DNA of 64,000 bases, taken from the NCBI GenBank assembly GCA_023138875.1, contig JAGLOO010000012.1, forward strand, positions 62,001-126,000, read 5' to 3'. Shown piece after piece: positions 17,910 through 26,838 of the stretch (its first letter is position 1; each line of letters begins with the position of its first letter). The translations under genes were made by a program, and so were the position numbers. Source of the stretch: Bacteroidales bacterium. Lineage in GTDB: Bacteria; Bacteroidota; Bacteroidia; Bacteroidales; GCA-2748055. Under the pieces are notes generated by a model that searched no databases, had not been told where the DNA came from, and worked only from the letters and a program-made list of their open reading frames with translations.

Positions 17910-20174
17910 TTAATCCAAAACCTCCTCTTCCAACCGTTCCGCATCCTCTGAAATGGATTCCAGCAGGTTAGTGTTGGCCTTTACCAGTTGGACCACATTC
18001 AACATCAGGTTTTTTGTCTCCGATAGCATATCCATGTATGTAATACTAACCTTCACTCCTTTCTGGGTTTTCTTCAGTATCCTAATCCTGCTGAGGAGGA
18101 TATCGTTGGCCATATTGATAATCTCATCACGGCGCAGAACCAGTTCCTCCAATTGATCAAAATTCCTGTTTTTCAGAAGGTTGATTGTGAAGTTGAAAAA
18201 CTCGCTGGTTTTATCATTGAATTCATTAAAGGTTTCAGACTGTTCCTTATCCTGGGGATGGTTGTTATCCAGGTGGTTAAATGCCGGTTGAACAATATGC
18301 ATGAGAGAATTGGTCATCTCCTTCATATAGTCGACCACCTGTACATAATGGTGACCATGCTCCAACTCGGTTTCCTTGAATTTCTTAAGTGTTTCCGGTA
18401 TCTTTTCCCTGATCAGTTTTATCTCCTTTCCAAATTCCTTAGATTCTTTCTTGAGTTTTTTCAACTCCTTGTACTTCTCTTTGAAAAAATTGGTATAAGT
18501 AAGATAAAGGATCCTGGATACCCTAATGATCGAACTCTTCACTTCATCGTCACAAGATTTAAGAACCTCATAAGATGCTGTAATGATTTTACTGTCAAGC
18601 CTCTCTTCTTTCTCAGCTCTTTTCTTGTGAAAAGCATGTGTCCTTAACAATACATAAATGGAAAGAGCGATGAGAGCGAGAATTACCGGGAATTTTCCGA
18701 AAAAGATCAGGGAAGCCAGGAGAAATGACGCACAAAATGCACTGAATGCTGTAAAGAACCAGCCACCAATAACCGTCAAAACACCAGTGATCCGGTATAC
18801 GGCACTTTCTCTTCCCCATGCACCATCGGCAAGGGAAGTTCCCATTGCCACCATAAATGTAACATAGGTTGTGGAAAGCGGAAGCCTGATTGAAGTACCA
18901 ATAGCAATCAGAATACTGGCTACAACCAGGTTCACAGAAGCACGTACAAGGTCAAAAGCAAGCTTTTCCTGCTTATCATCCTGGTTCTTTTCTATATCAA
19001 ATCTCGTGTCAATGAATTTCGAAGCAGATGAAGGGGTCATTTTCGAGACCCCATTGGTAAAATCAACGGATCTTCTGACGATAAATCTGGCCAGCGAAGA
19101 TGAGGCAAACCGCTCGGATCCTTCACCCTGACGGCTAAGATCGATCGTGGTAGCTGTGACGGACTTTGCCTTCTTTGAGAATCGCAGGGTTAGCACCATA
19201 ATAAGCCCTGCAACAATAAGGAAATAGATGGGTGTATTGACAGGTTCATGTAAAGCCTCCATCAGGAATCCACCAGCATCACCGCTTCCTGATGCCATAA
19301 AGGCTTTGAACGATTCAAATCCTGCAAGGGGTACTCCAATAAAATTCACCAGGTCGTTTCCGGCGAAAGCCATGGCCAGCGCAAATGTTCCAACCAGTAC
19401 GGTTATCTTCAGTATGTTGATCCGGGTGAAGGAGACCAATAGCTGGAATAGAATTGTCCAACCCACAAAACTGATCAGCATTATCCTTGTGGTATGGGTT
19501 GTTATATAGGTTAACATTTCGGCTGAGACCAGGGTTGATCCTCTCGCCCCCTTGATTAAAAGGAAATAGAGTATGGCAGTAATGGCAAATCCTCCCCAGA
19601 GGCCAGTCCAGTATTTGTATGTCTTTTTTAGATTGAAAGAAAATGCCATCCTTACAATCCATTGTATGATCATTCCAACTGTAAAAGCAATCACCACCGA
19701 AAGGAATATCCCGACAACAATCATCACAGAACTCTCTACATTTATATATGTGCTTATATTACTAAAAGCCTCAGCAGCCCTGGTAATTTTATATATGGAA
19801 ACAGCAACCGCTGATCCAAGGATCTCAAACACGATGGATACTGTAGTGGAAGTTGGTAAACCAATCGTATTGAAGAAATCGAGCAGAAGAATATCTGTGA
19901 GCATGACAGCCAGGAAGATGACCATGATCTCGCTGAAAGCAAAATGCTCAGGATTAAATATTCCTTTCCGTGCTACTTCCATCATCCCGTTAGAAAATAC
20001 AGCTCCAACAAGGACCCCGGCTGCAGCAATAGCCAGGATTATTTTAAAAGGTGCAGCCTTTGATCCAATTGCGGAATTAAGAAAGTTTACCGCATCATTA
20101 CTGACTCCCACAATAAGGTCTGAAATGGCCAGAAGGAACAGAACACCAACGATAAGAATATAATAAGACTCCAT
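17910..20174 (-). CDS. PiT-family phosphate transporter with C-terminal DUF47/PhoU-like domain
   Basis: 754 residues. Two copies of the PiT signature are visible: near the N-terminus SDLIVGVSNDAVNFLNSAIGSKAA, and mid-protein FALAMAFAGNDLVNFIGVPLAG. Each is followed by several membrane helices, with LPLSTTYVTFMVAMGTSLADGAWG near residue 440. The last ~220 residues are a soluble, charged, helical DUF47/PhoU-like domain (LKKLKKESKEFGKEIKLIREKI ... ELVLRRDEIINMANDIL). PiT proteins are low-affinity cation/phosphate symporters, and a fused PhoU-like tail suggests built-in regulation. It is convergent with the response regulator (16-base gap). Its upstream region carries the same CTTAACATAAA string as the porin control region. 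Confidence 0.92.
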   Translation of the reverse strand: MESYYILIVGVLFLLAISDLIVGVSNDAVNFLNSAIGSKAAPFKIILAIAAAGVLVGAVFSNGMMEVARKGIFNPEHFAFSEIMVIFLAVMLTDILLLDFFNTIGLPTSTTVSIVFEILGSAVAVSIYKITRAAEAFSNISTYINVESSVMIVVGIFLSVVIAFTVGMIIQWIVRMAFSFNLKKTYKYWTGLWGGFAITAILYFLLIKGARGSTLVSAEMLTYITTHTTRIMLISFVGWTILFQLLVSFTRINILKITVLVGTFALAMAFAGNDLVNFIGVPLAGFESFKAFMASGSGDAGGFLMEALHEPVNTPIYFLIVAGLIMVLTLRFSKKAKSVTATTIDLSRQGEGSERFASSSLARFIVRRSVDFTNGVSKMTPSSASKFIDTRFDIEKNQDDKQEKLAFDLVRASVNLVVASILIAIGTSIRLPLSTTYVTFMVAMGTSLADGAWGRESAVYRITGVLTVIGGWFFTAFSAFCASFLLASLIFFGKFPVILALIALSIYVLLRTHAFHKKRAEKEERLDSKIITASYEVLKSCDDEVKSSIIRVSRILYLTYTNFFKEKYKELKKLKKESKEFGKEIKLIREKIPETLKKFKETELEHGHHYVQVVDYMKEMTNSLMHIVQPAFNHLDNNHPQDKEQSETFNEFNDKTSEFFNFTINLLKNRNFDQLEELVLRRDEIINMANDILLSRIRILKKTQKGVKVSITYMDMLSETKNLMLNVVQLVKANTNLLESISEDAERLEEEVLD

Positions 20175-20227
20175 GTGAAGTAATTGTTAATATACGGTTC
20201 AAAAATAGAGTTTATTGGAACAATCCT

Positions 20228-20261
20228 ATATTAAGTTTATGTTAAGTTAAAGTAAATTTAA
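20228..20261 (-). promoter_or_regulatory. Candidate PHO box upstream of PiT gene
   Basis: Read on the minus strand, TTAACAT (20239-20245) is followed by AAAC and TTAATAT (20228-20234), an 11-base direct repeat; TTTACTT lies 11 bases before it (20250-20256). The 11-mer CTTAACATAAA is identical to 17030-17040. It sits 54-82 bases before the PiT start. Confidence 0.5.
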
Positions 20262-20294
20262 TGCTTATTTTTAAGCCGTTTAACAACCATTGAA

Positions 20295-21071
20295 ATGAAA
20301 GAGGAAATCATTGTTTGCCTGGTACAACCTGAGATGGTCTGGGAGCATGTAAATGCGAACCTGGAGTTATTAGATGAAATGCTGGGGCAGATACCCGGGA
20401 GAACGGATCTGATCATTTTGCCGGAAACATTTTCTACAGGATTTACCATGCAGGCAGACAGATTTGCAGAAGGAACAGATGGAAAGGGTATTGCCTGGAT
20501 GCAAAAAGTCGCAAAGAAGAAGCAGGCATATGTGACAGGTAGTCTTATCATCAATGACAATGGCCGCATTTATAATCGGCTTTTCTGGGTCTCTCCAGAA
20601 GGAATTGAGGGGCATTATAACAAGCGTCACCTGTTTCGAATGGGACGTGAAGACAAACGCTTTGTTCCTGGTGAATCCCGTCACATATTCACCATCGGAG
20701 AATTCCGATTCATGCCTCAAATTTGTTATGACTTAAGGTTCCCGGTATTTAGCAGGAACCGCAGTGATTATGATGTACTTTTTTATGTGGCAAACTGGCC
20801 GGCACCCAGGCAACATGTGTGGGAAACACTAACCAGGGCCAGGGCCATTGAGAACCAGGCCTATGTTCTGGGAGTCAACCGCGTCGGTGTGGATGGCCCG
20901 GGAGTAGACCATGCAGGAGGTACATGTGCCATCGATCCCAAGGGCAAAATGATTCGATCAATGGATGACAAACCCGGGATTATGACCAGCACAATTCATC
21001 TGGATGTGGTCCGGGAATACAGGGAGAAATTCCCTGCATGGAAGGATGCTGACGATTTTTCTATTTATTAA
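20295..21071 (+). CDS. Omega-amidase / nitrilase-family carbon-nitrogen hydrolase
   Basis: 258 residues, the length of the YafV/Nit2-type omega-amidases that hydrolyse 2-oxoglutaramate or 2-oxosuccinamate to the oxo acid and ammonia. The catalytic triad is present: E44 in LPETFSTGF, K110 in HYNKRHLFRMG and C144 in PQICYDLRFP. The WPAPR and AIENQAYVLGVNRVGVDG segments match this subgroup rather than ureidopropionases. No signal peptide, so cytoplasmic. It is divergent from the PiT gene and its stop codon overlaps that of convergent slyD (21068-21071). Role in salvage of transamination products from glutamine or asparagine. Confidence 0.9.
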   Translation: MKEEIIVCLVQPEMVWEHVNANLELLDEMLGQIPGRTDLIILPETFSTGFTMQADRFAEGTDGKGIAWMQKVAKKKQAYVTGSLIINDNGRIYNRLFWVSPEGIEGHYNKRHLFRMGREDKRFVPGESRHIFTIGEFRFMPQICYDLRFPVFSRNRSDYDVLFYVANWPAPRQHVWETLTRARAIENQAYVLGVNRVGVDGPGVDHAGGTCAIDPKGKMIRSMDDKPGIMTSTIHLDVVREYREKFPAWKDADDFSIY

Positions 21072-21622
21072 CCACAACTGCAGCTGTGGCCTTTATTGTC
21101 ATCGCATGATCCACAATCATGGGATCCATTGCCGTGGACGTGCTTGTGGGTAAGCTCTTCTTCGGTCGCATTGCGAATCTCGGTCACCTTGCCGCTGAAA
21201 TGCAGGTCGGAGCCTGCCATGGGGTGGTTGAAATCCATCTCCACAGCACCACCCTCGATGGCTATCACTTTGCCGTTCAGGCGCCTGCCTTCCGCATCCA
21301 TCATAGGGACTGTATTTCCCACCTGCATCAACGTTTCATCGATCTTACCCTCTACCTCAAAAACAGTTTTTGGTACATGGACAACTGCAGTTTCAACCAC
21401 CGGACCGTAGGCGTCTTCTGAATTGAGCAGGAACTCAAAGCTGTCACCGGCCGACAGTCCATTCAGGTTCTCTTCGAACTTGGGTAATAAACCGCCTGTA
21501 CCGTAAAGAAAGGTCAGTGGATTGTCCGGTGTAAGGGATTCAACGATATCTCCATCTTTTGAACCGGAGCGAAGTTCATATACAATAGAAACTACATTAT
21601 CTTTTTCAGCAATCATAATCAT
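21068..21622 (-). CDS. slyD: SlyD-like FKBP peptidyl-prolyl isomerase with metal-binding tail
   Basis: Starts considered: 21661, 21622 and 21616. The 21661 start would overlap the upstream antiporter gene, and a -7-like box (TTTCTTTG on the minus strand near 21637-21644) favours 21622 or 21616. About 184 residues: split FKBP domain (NVVSIVYELRSGSKDGDIVES, PLTFLYGTGGLLPKFEENL) with the inserted IF chaperone domain (EDAYGPVVETAVVHVPKTVF, MDFNHPMAGSDLHF), then a tail rich in His and Cys (HKHVHGNGSHDCGSC... HSCSCG) like the nickel-binding tail of SlyD. Functions as folding catalyst and possibly in metal delivery to hydrogenase or other nickel enzymes. A LarA-like nickel enzyme occurs at 37.3 kb. 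Confidence 0.9.
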   Translation of the reverse strand: MIMIAEKDNVVSIVYELRSGSKDGDIVESLTPDNPLTFLYGTGGLLPKFEENLNGLSAGDSFEFLLNSEDAYGPVVETAVVHVPKTVFEVEGKIDETLMQVGNTVPMMDAEGRRLNGKVIAIEGGAVEMDFNHPMAGSDLHFSGKVTEIRNATEEELTHKHVHGNGSHDCGSCDDNKGHSCSCG

Positions 21623-21650
21623 CTTATTTTTGAAGGTGCAAAGAAAGCAA

Positions 21651-22871
21651 TTATTTCTCATTTACCTGCAACTCCACTTCACTCCGGCCCATTTTCCGAT
21701 ACCTGATCAGCGCGATGGCCATTACAATACTGGAGGTCAGGATGACCAGCAACAGAATGCCAGTATTAAACTCTTCAACCACCAGATTTTCCGGTATGGA
21801 ATAGAAGAGCAGAATGGTGATCAGTCCCCTGGGTGCCATCCAGATCTCAGGCATGATATTTTTTCGGATGATCAGCCTGAAATAGGCATACCTGGTCCCA
21901 TAAAGGAATCCAATTATCAGGATACTCACGATCCAGACCTTAAAATCCAGGAGACTGCTCAGAACGATGGTGAAGCCAAAAATCACAAAGAAAAAGGTAC
22001 GTACAATGAAGGAGGACTCCAGTGTAATCATTTTGAAATTATCAAAGATGGTGGCCATATGTCCCTCATTAAGGAACCTGCGGGCTTTGCCGGGAAAGAA
22101 GATGTGCCGGTTGGATAGGATCATCCCAAATACCAGGATGATCAGGAGACTGGAAAGGTGAAGCATTTTGCTGAGTGAATAAAGCAGTACCAGGACCGCG
22201 ATCAGAAGAAAAAGCTTCAGTTCGGTTTTGATCTTCTGGAACAGGAATATCAGGAAATAGCTGGCCACCACCGATACGACCACCGTCAGGGTCAGGTTCA
22301 ACAGGATCGCCAGACTCATCTGACCGAACCCTTCTGTCTCCAGGCTGCTGATCAGAAAATAGAATAGCATGATCCCCAGGATGTCCGAGAAAGTGCTTTC
22401 GTAGACCATAAACTCCCGTTTCTCCTTATCCAGCGCTGACACACTGGGGATGATGATGGCCGAGCTCATGATGGAGAGTGGAACTGCATAAAGGAGCCCG
22501 GTAGTAAAGTCCACGTTGAGATAGATGGTCATGACCCAGGCGATTAGCAATGCAGATACCACAAGGTTCACCAGTGCTGTAAAAAATGCCCGTGAGATCA
22601 GTTTCCTTTTGTCCCCGGTAAGTTCAAGGTCCAGTGAGGCCTCAAGCACGATCATGATCAACCCGATGATCCCCAGCACTGCAAGGATGGGGGTCAGGTC
22701 GGGGGGTCTCAGGCCTGTTGCGGAAACAAGACCATGTAATGCCATCCCGAGAACAATCAGGAGTAGTACACTGGGAATGCTGTAGCGGATGGCCAGCAGA
22801 TTAAACAGGTAAGAGATGATCACAATAAGTGATCCAATAATTACAAGTCCGTTTGATGAAAAGTGTTCCAT
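21651..22871 (-). CDS. Na+/H+ (cation:proton) antiporter, CPA family
   Basis: 406 residues, about 11-12 membrane helices over the full length, with no cytoplasmic C-terminal domain. Family motifs: the first helices LLAIRYSIPSVLLLIVLGMALHGL, GLIMIVLEASLDLEL (helix 3-4 region) and SIMSSAIIIPSVSALDKEKREFMVYESTFSDILG with the helix-5/6 acidic residue of cation:proton antiporters. It exchanges Na+ or K+ for protons at the inner membrane. Its ATG overlaps the stop of the upstream outer-membrane protein gene (TGATG), and that gene follows buk after 36 bases. The antiporter may therefore be co-expressed with ptb-buk and help handle acid made by fermentation (inference). Confidence 0.87.
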   Translation of the reverse strand: MEHFSSNGLVIIGSLIVIISYLFNLLAIRYSIPSVLLLIVLGMALHGLVSATGLRPPDLTPILAVLGIIGLIMIVLEASLDLELTGDKRKLISRAFFTALVNLVVSALLIAWVMTIYLNVDFTTGLLYAVPLSIMSSAIIIPSVSALDKEKREFMVYESTFSDILGIMLFYFLISSLETEGFGQMSLAILLNLTLTVVVSVVASYFLIFLFQKIKTELKLFLLIAVLVLLYSLSKMLHLSSLLIILVFGMILSNRHIFFPGKARRFLNEGHMATIFDNFKMITLESSFIVRTFFFVIFGFTIVLSSLLDFKVWIVSILIIGFLYGTRYAYFRLIIRKNIMPEIWMAPRGLITILLFYSIPENLVVEEFNTGILLLVILTSSIVMAIALIRYRKMGRSEVELQVNEK

Positions 22872-23452
22872 CAGAAATATGCATTAAAACCGATTCTGAA
22901 TACTGGATTTGAATAGGGGGATCGTGAAGATTCGTTCAGATCCCATAAGATCATGAAGGAGATGGAATTATACATACCCACCCTTTGCGAGAATCCGCCT
23001 CCGATCAGGAATCCCTGGTAAATGAAGCGGCCGTCATCGGGGTAGGCTGGTGAATAATAGTAGACCTTTTCCAGGCTTATTCCCTCATACTCCACATGGA
23101 CAAACAGGTCACTGAACAGATTGATGGGTAGAAACTGGTCGGCATTTGTGATCAATGCAAACCGTGCAAATCCTTTCAAACCATATACATGGGTTTGGTA
23201 TGAATAGGGATAGGATGGAGTTGCTTTGCGGGACTGGTAAATATAGTGCGGACCCAGTCCCACCGAAAAGCGGTCGTTTACGTGGTATCCAACCAGAGGT
23301 GCCACGTCAATATAGGTGTTGGTACCAAAAGAGATCCACAGTTCGGGAACTATGAAGAACCTGCCTTTGCGATCGGGAATCTCATGCTGGGCTATGGTAT
23401 GGACCGGGCAAGCAAAAAACAGTAAGATCCATATGAAGTGATTCTTTATCAT
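22871..23452 (-). CDS. Small outer-membrane beta-barrel protein, function unknown
   Basis: 193 residues with a signal peptide (MIKNHFIWILLFFACPVHTIAQ). The body has alternating amphipathic strands (GRFFIVPELWISFGTNTYIDVAPLVGY, FSVGLGPHYIYQ, RIGFNAYF) ending in Phe, consistent with a small 8-10-strand outer-membrane barrel. This resembles Bacteroidota proteins annotated as hypothetical. It lies between buk and the antiporter on the minus strand, and its stop overlaps the antiporter start. No binding or catalytic motif is seen. Confidence 0.75.
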   Translation of the reverse strand: MIKNHFIWILLFFACPVHTIAQHEIPDRKGRFFIVPELWISFGTNTYIDVAPLVGYHVNDRFSVGLGPHYIYQSRKATPSYPYSYQTHVYGLKGFARFALITNADQFLPINLFSDLFVHVEYEGISLEKVYYYSPAYPDDGRFIYQGFLIGGGFSQRVGMYNSISFMILWDLNESSRSPYSNPVFRIGFNAYF

Positions 23453-23488
23453 CTTTTTTCAACGGAAAGGTATTGCCTGTATCCCTTT

Positions 23489-24619
23489 CTACTCCCTGAC
23501 CTGATTTGGTTTTTCCAGGTCCAACCCTTTGACCAGGTTCTCCCTGTTGTATTCACGTGCGGCTATCTTACCGCTAAGCAACATTGAGCCATTGATTGCC
23601 AGGGCACGCATCTCGTCTTCTCCAGGGTAGATGAATACGGGGGCCACAAAGCCCACTCGCTCCTTGATATATCCTGTTAGATCCGGATTATGGGCGATGC
23701 CTCCGGTAATGATAATCGCATGTACTTCTCCGCCCAGCACTGCTGCCATGGCGCCAATCTCTTTGCTGATCTGATAGGCCATGGCATCCTGGATCAATTT
23801 GGCTTCCGGATCACCTTCCCTGGCCATCTTTTCCAACCGGTGAGCATCTTTATGACCCACGTAGGCAAACAACCCTCCTTCACCGGTGAGCATTTTTTCA
23901 ACCTCATTAAGGGAAGCACCTTCTTTAAAACAGAACCTGGCAAGTGCTCCCATAGGCAGGGTACCTGACCGTTCGGGTCCGAATGGACCTTCGCCGTCAA
24001 GGGCATTGTTCACATCAATGACGCGTCCTTTTTTATGTGCTCCTACAGAAATGCCACTGCCCAGGTGGGCAATGATCAGGTTCAGATCCTCATAATTCAT
24101 TCCCCTGGAATGGGCATAGGTACGTGCAGTGGATTTCTGGTTTAAAGCATGAAAGATGGAGATCCTCTTGAATTCGGGATGACCGCTGATACGGGCTACG
24201 TCCTGCAGTTCATCCACTACAACCGGATCGGCAATATACGCTTTTGCATGGGGTAATACGCTGATCAACCGGGCTGCAATCAGGCCACCAAGGTTGCTGG
24301 CATGATCGCCCATTACCCCCTTTTCAAGATCGCTGATCATGGCTTCATTTACTTCGTATACGCCTGATTCAATAGGATGTATCAAGCCCCCCCGGCTAAT
24401 GATCATTCCGATCTGCTCAAAAGGAATATGATTCTCTTTAACCTCTGACAGTACCAGTTCCATCCGGAAAACCAGCTGATCGGCTGTCCTTTTAAAAGAC
24501 TTCAGATCATCGTACTCATGCCGGATCGATTTCAGGAAAACGAACTTATTGCTGTGGTAAACAGCAATTTTCGTCGAAGTTGCACCCGGATTAATGGCGA
24601 GTATGTAGTTAGTTTCCAT
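23489..24619 (-). CDS. buk: Butyrate kinase
   Basis: 376 residues. ASKHA-fold acyl kinase with phosphate-1 loop NPGATSTKIAVY, AHLGSGISVGAHKKGRVIDVNNALDGEGPFGPERSGTLP (the substrate loop that separates butyrate kinase from acetate kinase) and the adenosine motif IIITGGIAHNPDLTGYI. It makes ATP from butyryl-phosphate or branched acyl-phosphates. Slightly longer than many Buk proteins (about 355) by a C-terminal extension. Ptb lies 25 bases upstream on the same strand. Confidence 0.95.
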   Translation of the reverse strand: METNYILAINPGATSTKIAVYHSNKFVFLKSIRHEYDDLKSFKRTADQLVFRMELVLSEVKENHIPFEQIGMIISRGGLIHPIESGVYEVNEAMISDLEKGVMGDHASNLGGLIAARLISVLPHAKAYIADPVVVDELQDVARISGHPEFKRISIFHALNQKSTARTYAHSRGMNYEDLNLIIAHLGSGISVGAHKKGRVIDVNNALDGEGPFGPERSGTLPMGALARFCFKEGASLNEVEKMLTGEGGLFAYVGHKDAHRLEKMAREGDPEAKLIQDAMAYQISKEIGAMAAVLGGEVHAIIITGGIAHNPDLTGYIKERVGFVAPVFIYPGEDEMRALAINGSMLLSGKIAAREYNRENLVKGLDLEKPNQVRE

Positions 24620-24644
24620 TTTAAGCAGCTTTTTAGCTTGATTT

Positions 24645-25562
24645 TCAGCTTTTCTTATGATTATTGGCCGCCACTGCTGCCAGCACGATGGAATCGAATT
24701 TCGCCTGTTCAGAGTCTGACCTGGAAGTCAGCACAATAGGAACTGATGCTCCTACGATCATGGAAGCTACCTTGGCCCTGGCAAAGAACACAAGGGTTTT
24801 ATAAAGTACATTCCCCACCTCTATATCGGGCATTAGCAGGATGTCGGTATCACCGGCTACCTCACTTTTAATCTCTTTTTGTTTGGCGCTTTCGAAGGAG
24901 ATCGCATTATCGAAGGCCAGCGGTCCGTCCACGATGCAATTGATGATCTGGTCCCGTTGATTCATTTTAGAGAGCAATGCCGCATCCAGTGTGGCCTGCA
25001 TATCGGTATTTACCTTTTCCACCGCACCCAGCACTGCAACTTTTGGTTTCTCAATGCCCAGGTTGTTCAGAATCTTCACGGAATTATTCAGGATCCCGAT
25101 CTTTTCCGTCAGGTTGGGTGCAATGTTCATGGCCACATCTGTAACTGCGATGAGCTTGTGGTAAGTCTCTACCTCAAAGTATGCAAAGTGGGAGAGGATG
25201 TTTCCGGTCCGGAGTCCGTACTCCCTGTTAAGCACACATTTGAGCATATCGGAAGTACCTACTTTTCCTTTCATCAGTACATCTGCTTTCGCATCATGCA
25301 TCATTTTCACAGAAGAGGTGACTGCTTCAACAGGGTTGCCCGCTTCGACAAACTCATATCTACCAATTTCCAGGTTCAGGATCTCAGCCATGCCGAAAGT
25401 TTTATCCCTGTCGCCCACAAGCATTGGTTGGATAATATTCTGTTCTGCAGCCTTGACGACCGCATTGAGTGAATGTGCATCTTCAGACGCTGCCAGGATC
25501 AGTTTTTTTGGTTTATGGTTCCTGTCAATCAGCTCTTTTAACTGGGATAATTCTGTTAACAT
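24645..25562 (-). CDS. ptb: Phosphate butyryltransferase
   Basis: 305 residues, full-length Ptb family (PTA_PTB fold). It converts butyryl-CoA or related acyl-CoA plus phosphate to the acyl-phosphate used by Buk. Motifs: LILAASEDAHSLNAVVKAAEQ, DVLMKGKVGTSDMLKCVLN, ITDVAMNI-type stretch (IAVTDVAMNIAPNL), NCIVDGPLAFDNAIS, ADILLMPDIEVGN-like stretch and IVGASVPIVLTSRSDS at the C-terminus. Immediately upstream of buk, 34 bases downstream of ackA. Confidence 0.95.
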   Translation of the reverse strand: MLTELSQLKELIDRNHKPKKLILAASEDAHSLNAVVKAAEQNIIQPMLVGDRDKTFGMAEILNLEIGRYEFVEAGNPVEAVTSSVKMMHDAKADVLMKGKVGTSDMLKCVLNREYGLRTGNILSHFAYFEVETYHKLIAVTDVAMNIAPNLTEKIGILNNSVKILNNLGIEKPKVAVLGAVEKVNTDMQATLDAALLSKMNQRDQIINCIVDGPLAFDNAISFESAKQKEIKSEVAGDTDILLMPDIEVGNVLYKTLVFFARAKVASMIVGASVPIVLTSRSDSEQAKFDSIVLAAVAANNHKKS

Positions 25563-25596
25563 ATTATTCTATTTTTAATCCAATACGTTTATTCTG

Positions 25597-26805
25597 CTAG
25601 AAGCACTTCTCAAGGATCTTGTAGGTATCGGAAGCAATGACCAGCTCTTCATTTGTTTTCACCACCAGTACTGTGGTTTTTGAATCGGGTTTGGAGATGA
25701 TCTTATCCTCTCCTTTTACTCCGTGGTTTCCGGTCTCATCGAAATCCAGACCTACGTACTCCATGTTCTGACAGATCATGCGGCGGATATTGAAATCGTT
25801 CTCACCAATGCCCCCGGTGAAAATGAGGCAATCAAGCCCGTTCATGATGGCCGCATAGGCCCCGATGAATTTCTTCACCCGGTAAGCATACATGGTCAGC
25901 GCAAGGTTGGCACGTTCATTTCCTTCATAATAGGCCAGTTCCAGGTCACGCATGTCGGAAGAGATCTCTGAAATGCCCATGATCCCGCTTCTTTTGTTGA
26001 TCATATTGCTGACCCCTTTCAGGCTTAAATGCTCTTTATCGGCAAGGAATAGCAATACGCTGGGATCGATATCACCGGTGCGGGTGCCCATGATCAACCC
26101 ATCCACCGGGGTGAAACCCATCGATGTGTCCATGGATTTACCATGTTCAATGGCTGTAACCGATGCCCCGTTCCCCAGGTGACAGGAAACTACTTTCATA
26201 TCCCTGGTGTCCCTGCCCAGGATCTCGCTTGTTCTTTTAAACACATATTTGTGGCTGGTTCCGTGGTATCCATATTTCCTGACGCCGTACTTTTCATAGT
26301 ATTCACGCGGTATGGCGTACATATAGGCATGGGGAGGCATATTCTGATGGAACGATGTATCAAAAACGGCAACCTGGGGCAGGCCCGGGACCAGGTTATC
26401 CACTGAGATGATCCCTTTCAGGTTTGCCGGATTATGAAGGGGCGCCAGGTCCACGCAGGCCTCAATGTCCTGGATCACTTCCTTGGTGATCAGGACACTC
26501 TCTTTATACTTCTCTCCCCCCTGAACCACCCGGTGTCCAACCGCAACAATGTCCTCAATATTCTTGATCACACCATGGTCTTCGTGTGTGAGCGCTTCTA
26601 CAATGAGGTTAATCCCCAGGGTATGATCCATAATAGGGGTGATGTGCTTATATTTTTCTTTCCCTGTTGGTTTGTGGGTTATTACTGCATCGGTAAAGCC
26701 AATACGTTCCACCACTCCTTTGGCCACAACCTCTGCTTTGTCACCCATTTCAAATAGCTGGTACTTGATGGATGAGCTTCCGCAGTTTAATACTAATATG
26801 ATCAT
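25597..26805 (-). CDS. ackA: Acetate kinase
   Basis: 402 residues, standard AckA length. Signatures: VLNCGSSSIKYQLF (phosphate-1), VGHRVVQGGEKY, YGYHGTSHKYV, CHLGNGASVTAIEHGKSMDTSMGFTPVDGLIMGTR and FTGGIGENDFNIRRMIC. It makes acetate and ATP from acetyl-phosphate. It lies 33 bases after pta, followed by ptb-buk 34 bases on, so pta-ackA-ptb-buk is one four-gene cluster. Confidence 0.97.
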   Translation of the reverse strand: MIILVLNCGSSSIKYQLFEMGDKAEVVAKGVVERIGFTDAVITHKPTGKEKYKHITPIMDHTLGINLIVEALTHEDHGVIKNIEDIVAVGHRVVQGGEKYKESVLITKEVIQDIEACVDLAPLHNPANLKGIISVDNLVPGLPQVAVFDTSFHQNMPPHAYMYAIPREYYEKYGVRKYGYHGTSHKYVFKRTSEILGRDTRDMKVVSCHLGNGASVTAIEHGKSMDTSMGFTPVDGLIMGTRTGDIDPSVLLFLADKEHLSLKGVSNMINKRSGIMGISEISSDMRDLELAYYEGNERANLALTMYAYRVKKFIGAYAAIMNGLDCLIFTGGIGENDFNIRRMICQNMEYVGLDFDETGNHGVKGEDKIISKPDSKTTVLVVKTNEELVIASDTYKILEKCF

Positions 26806-26838
26806 GAATCTGTTTTCGTTTTTAGGTGTATGAGTATA

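Noticed and set aside
19573-20163. 196-aa plus-strand frame opposite PiT N-terminus
   Set aside because: Ile/Thr-rich shadow of membrane helices.
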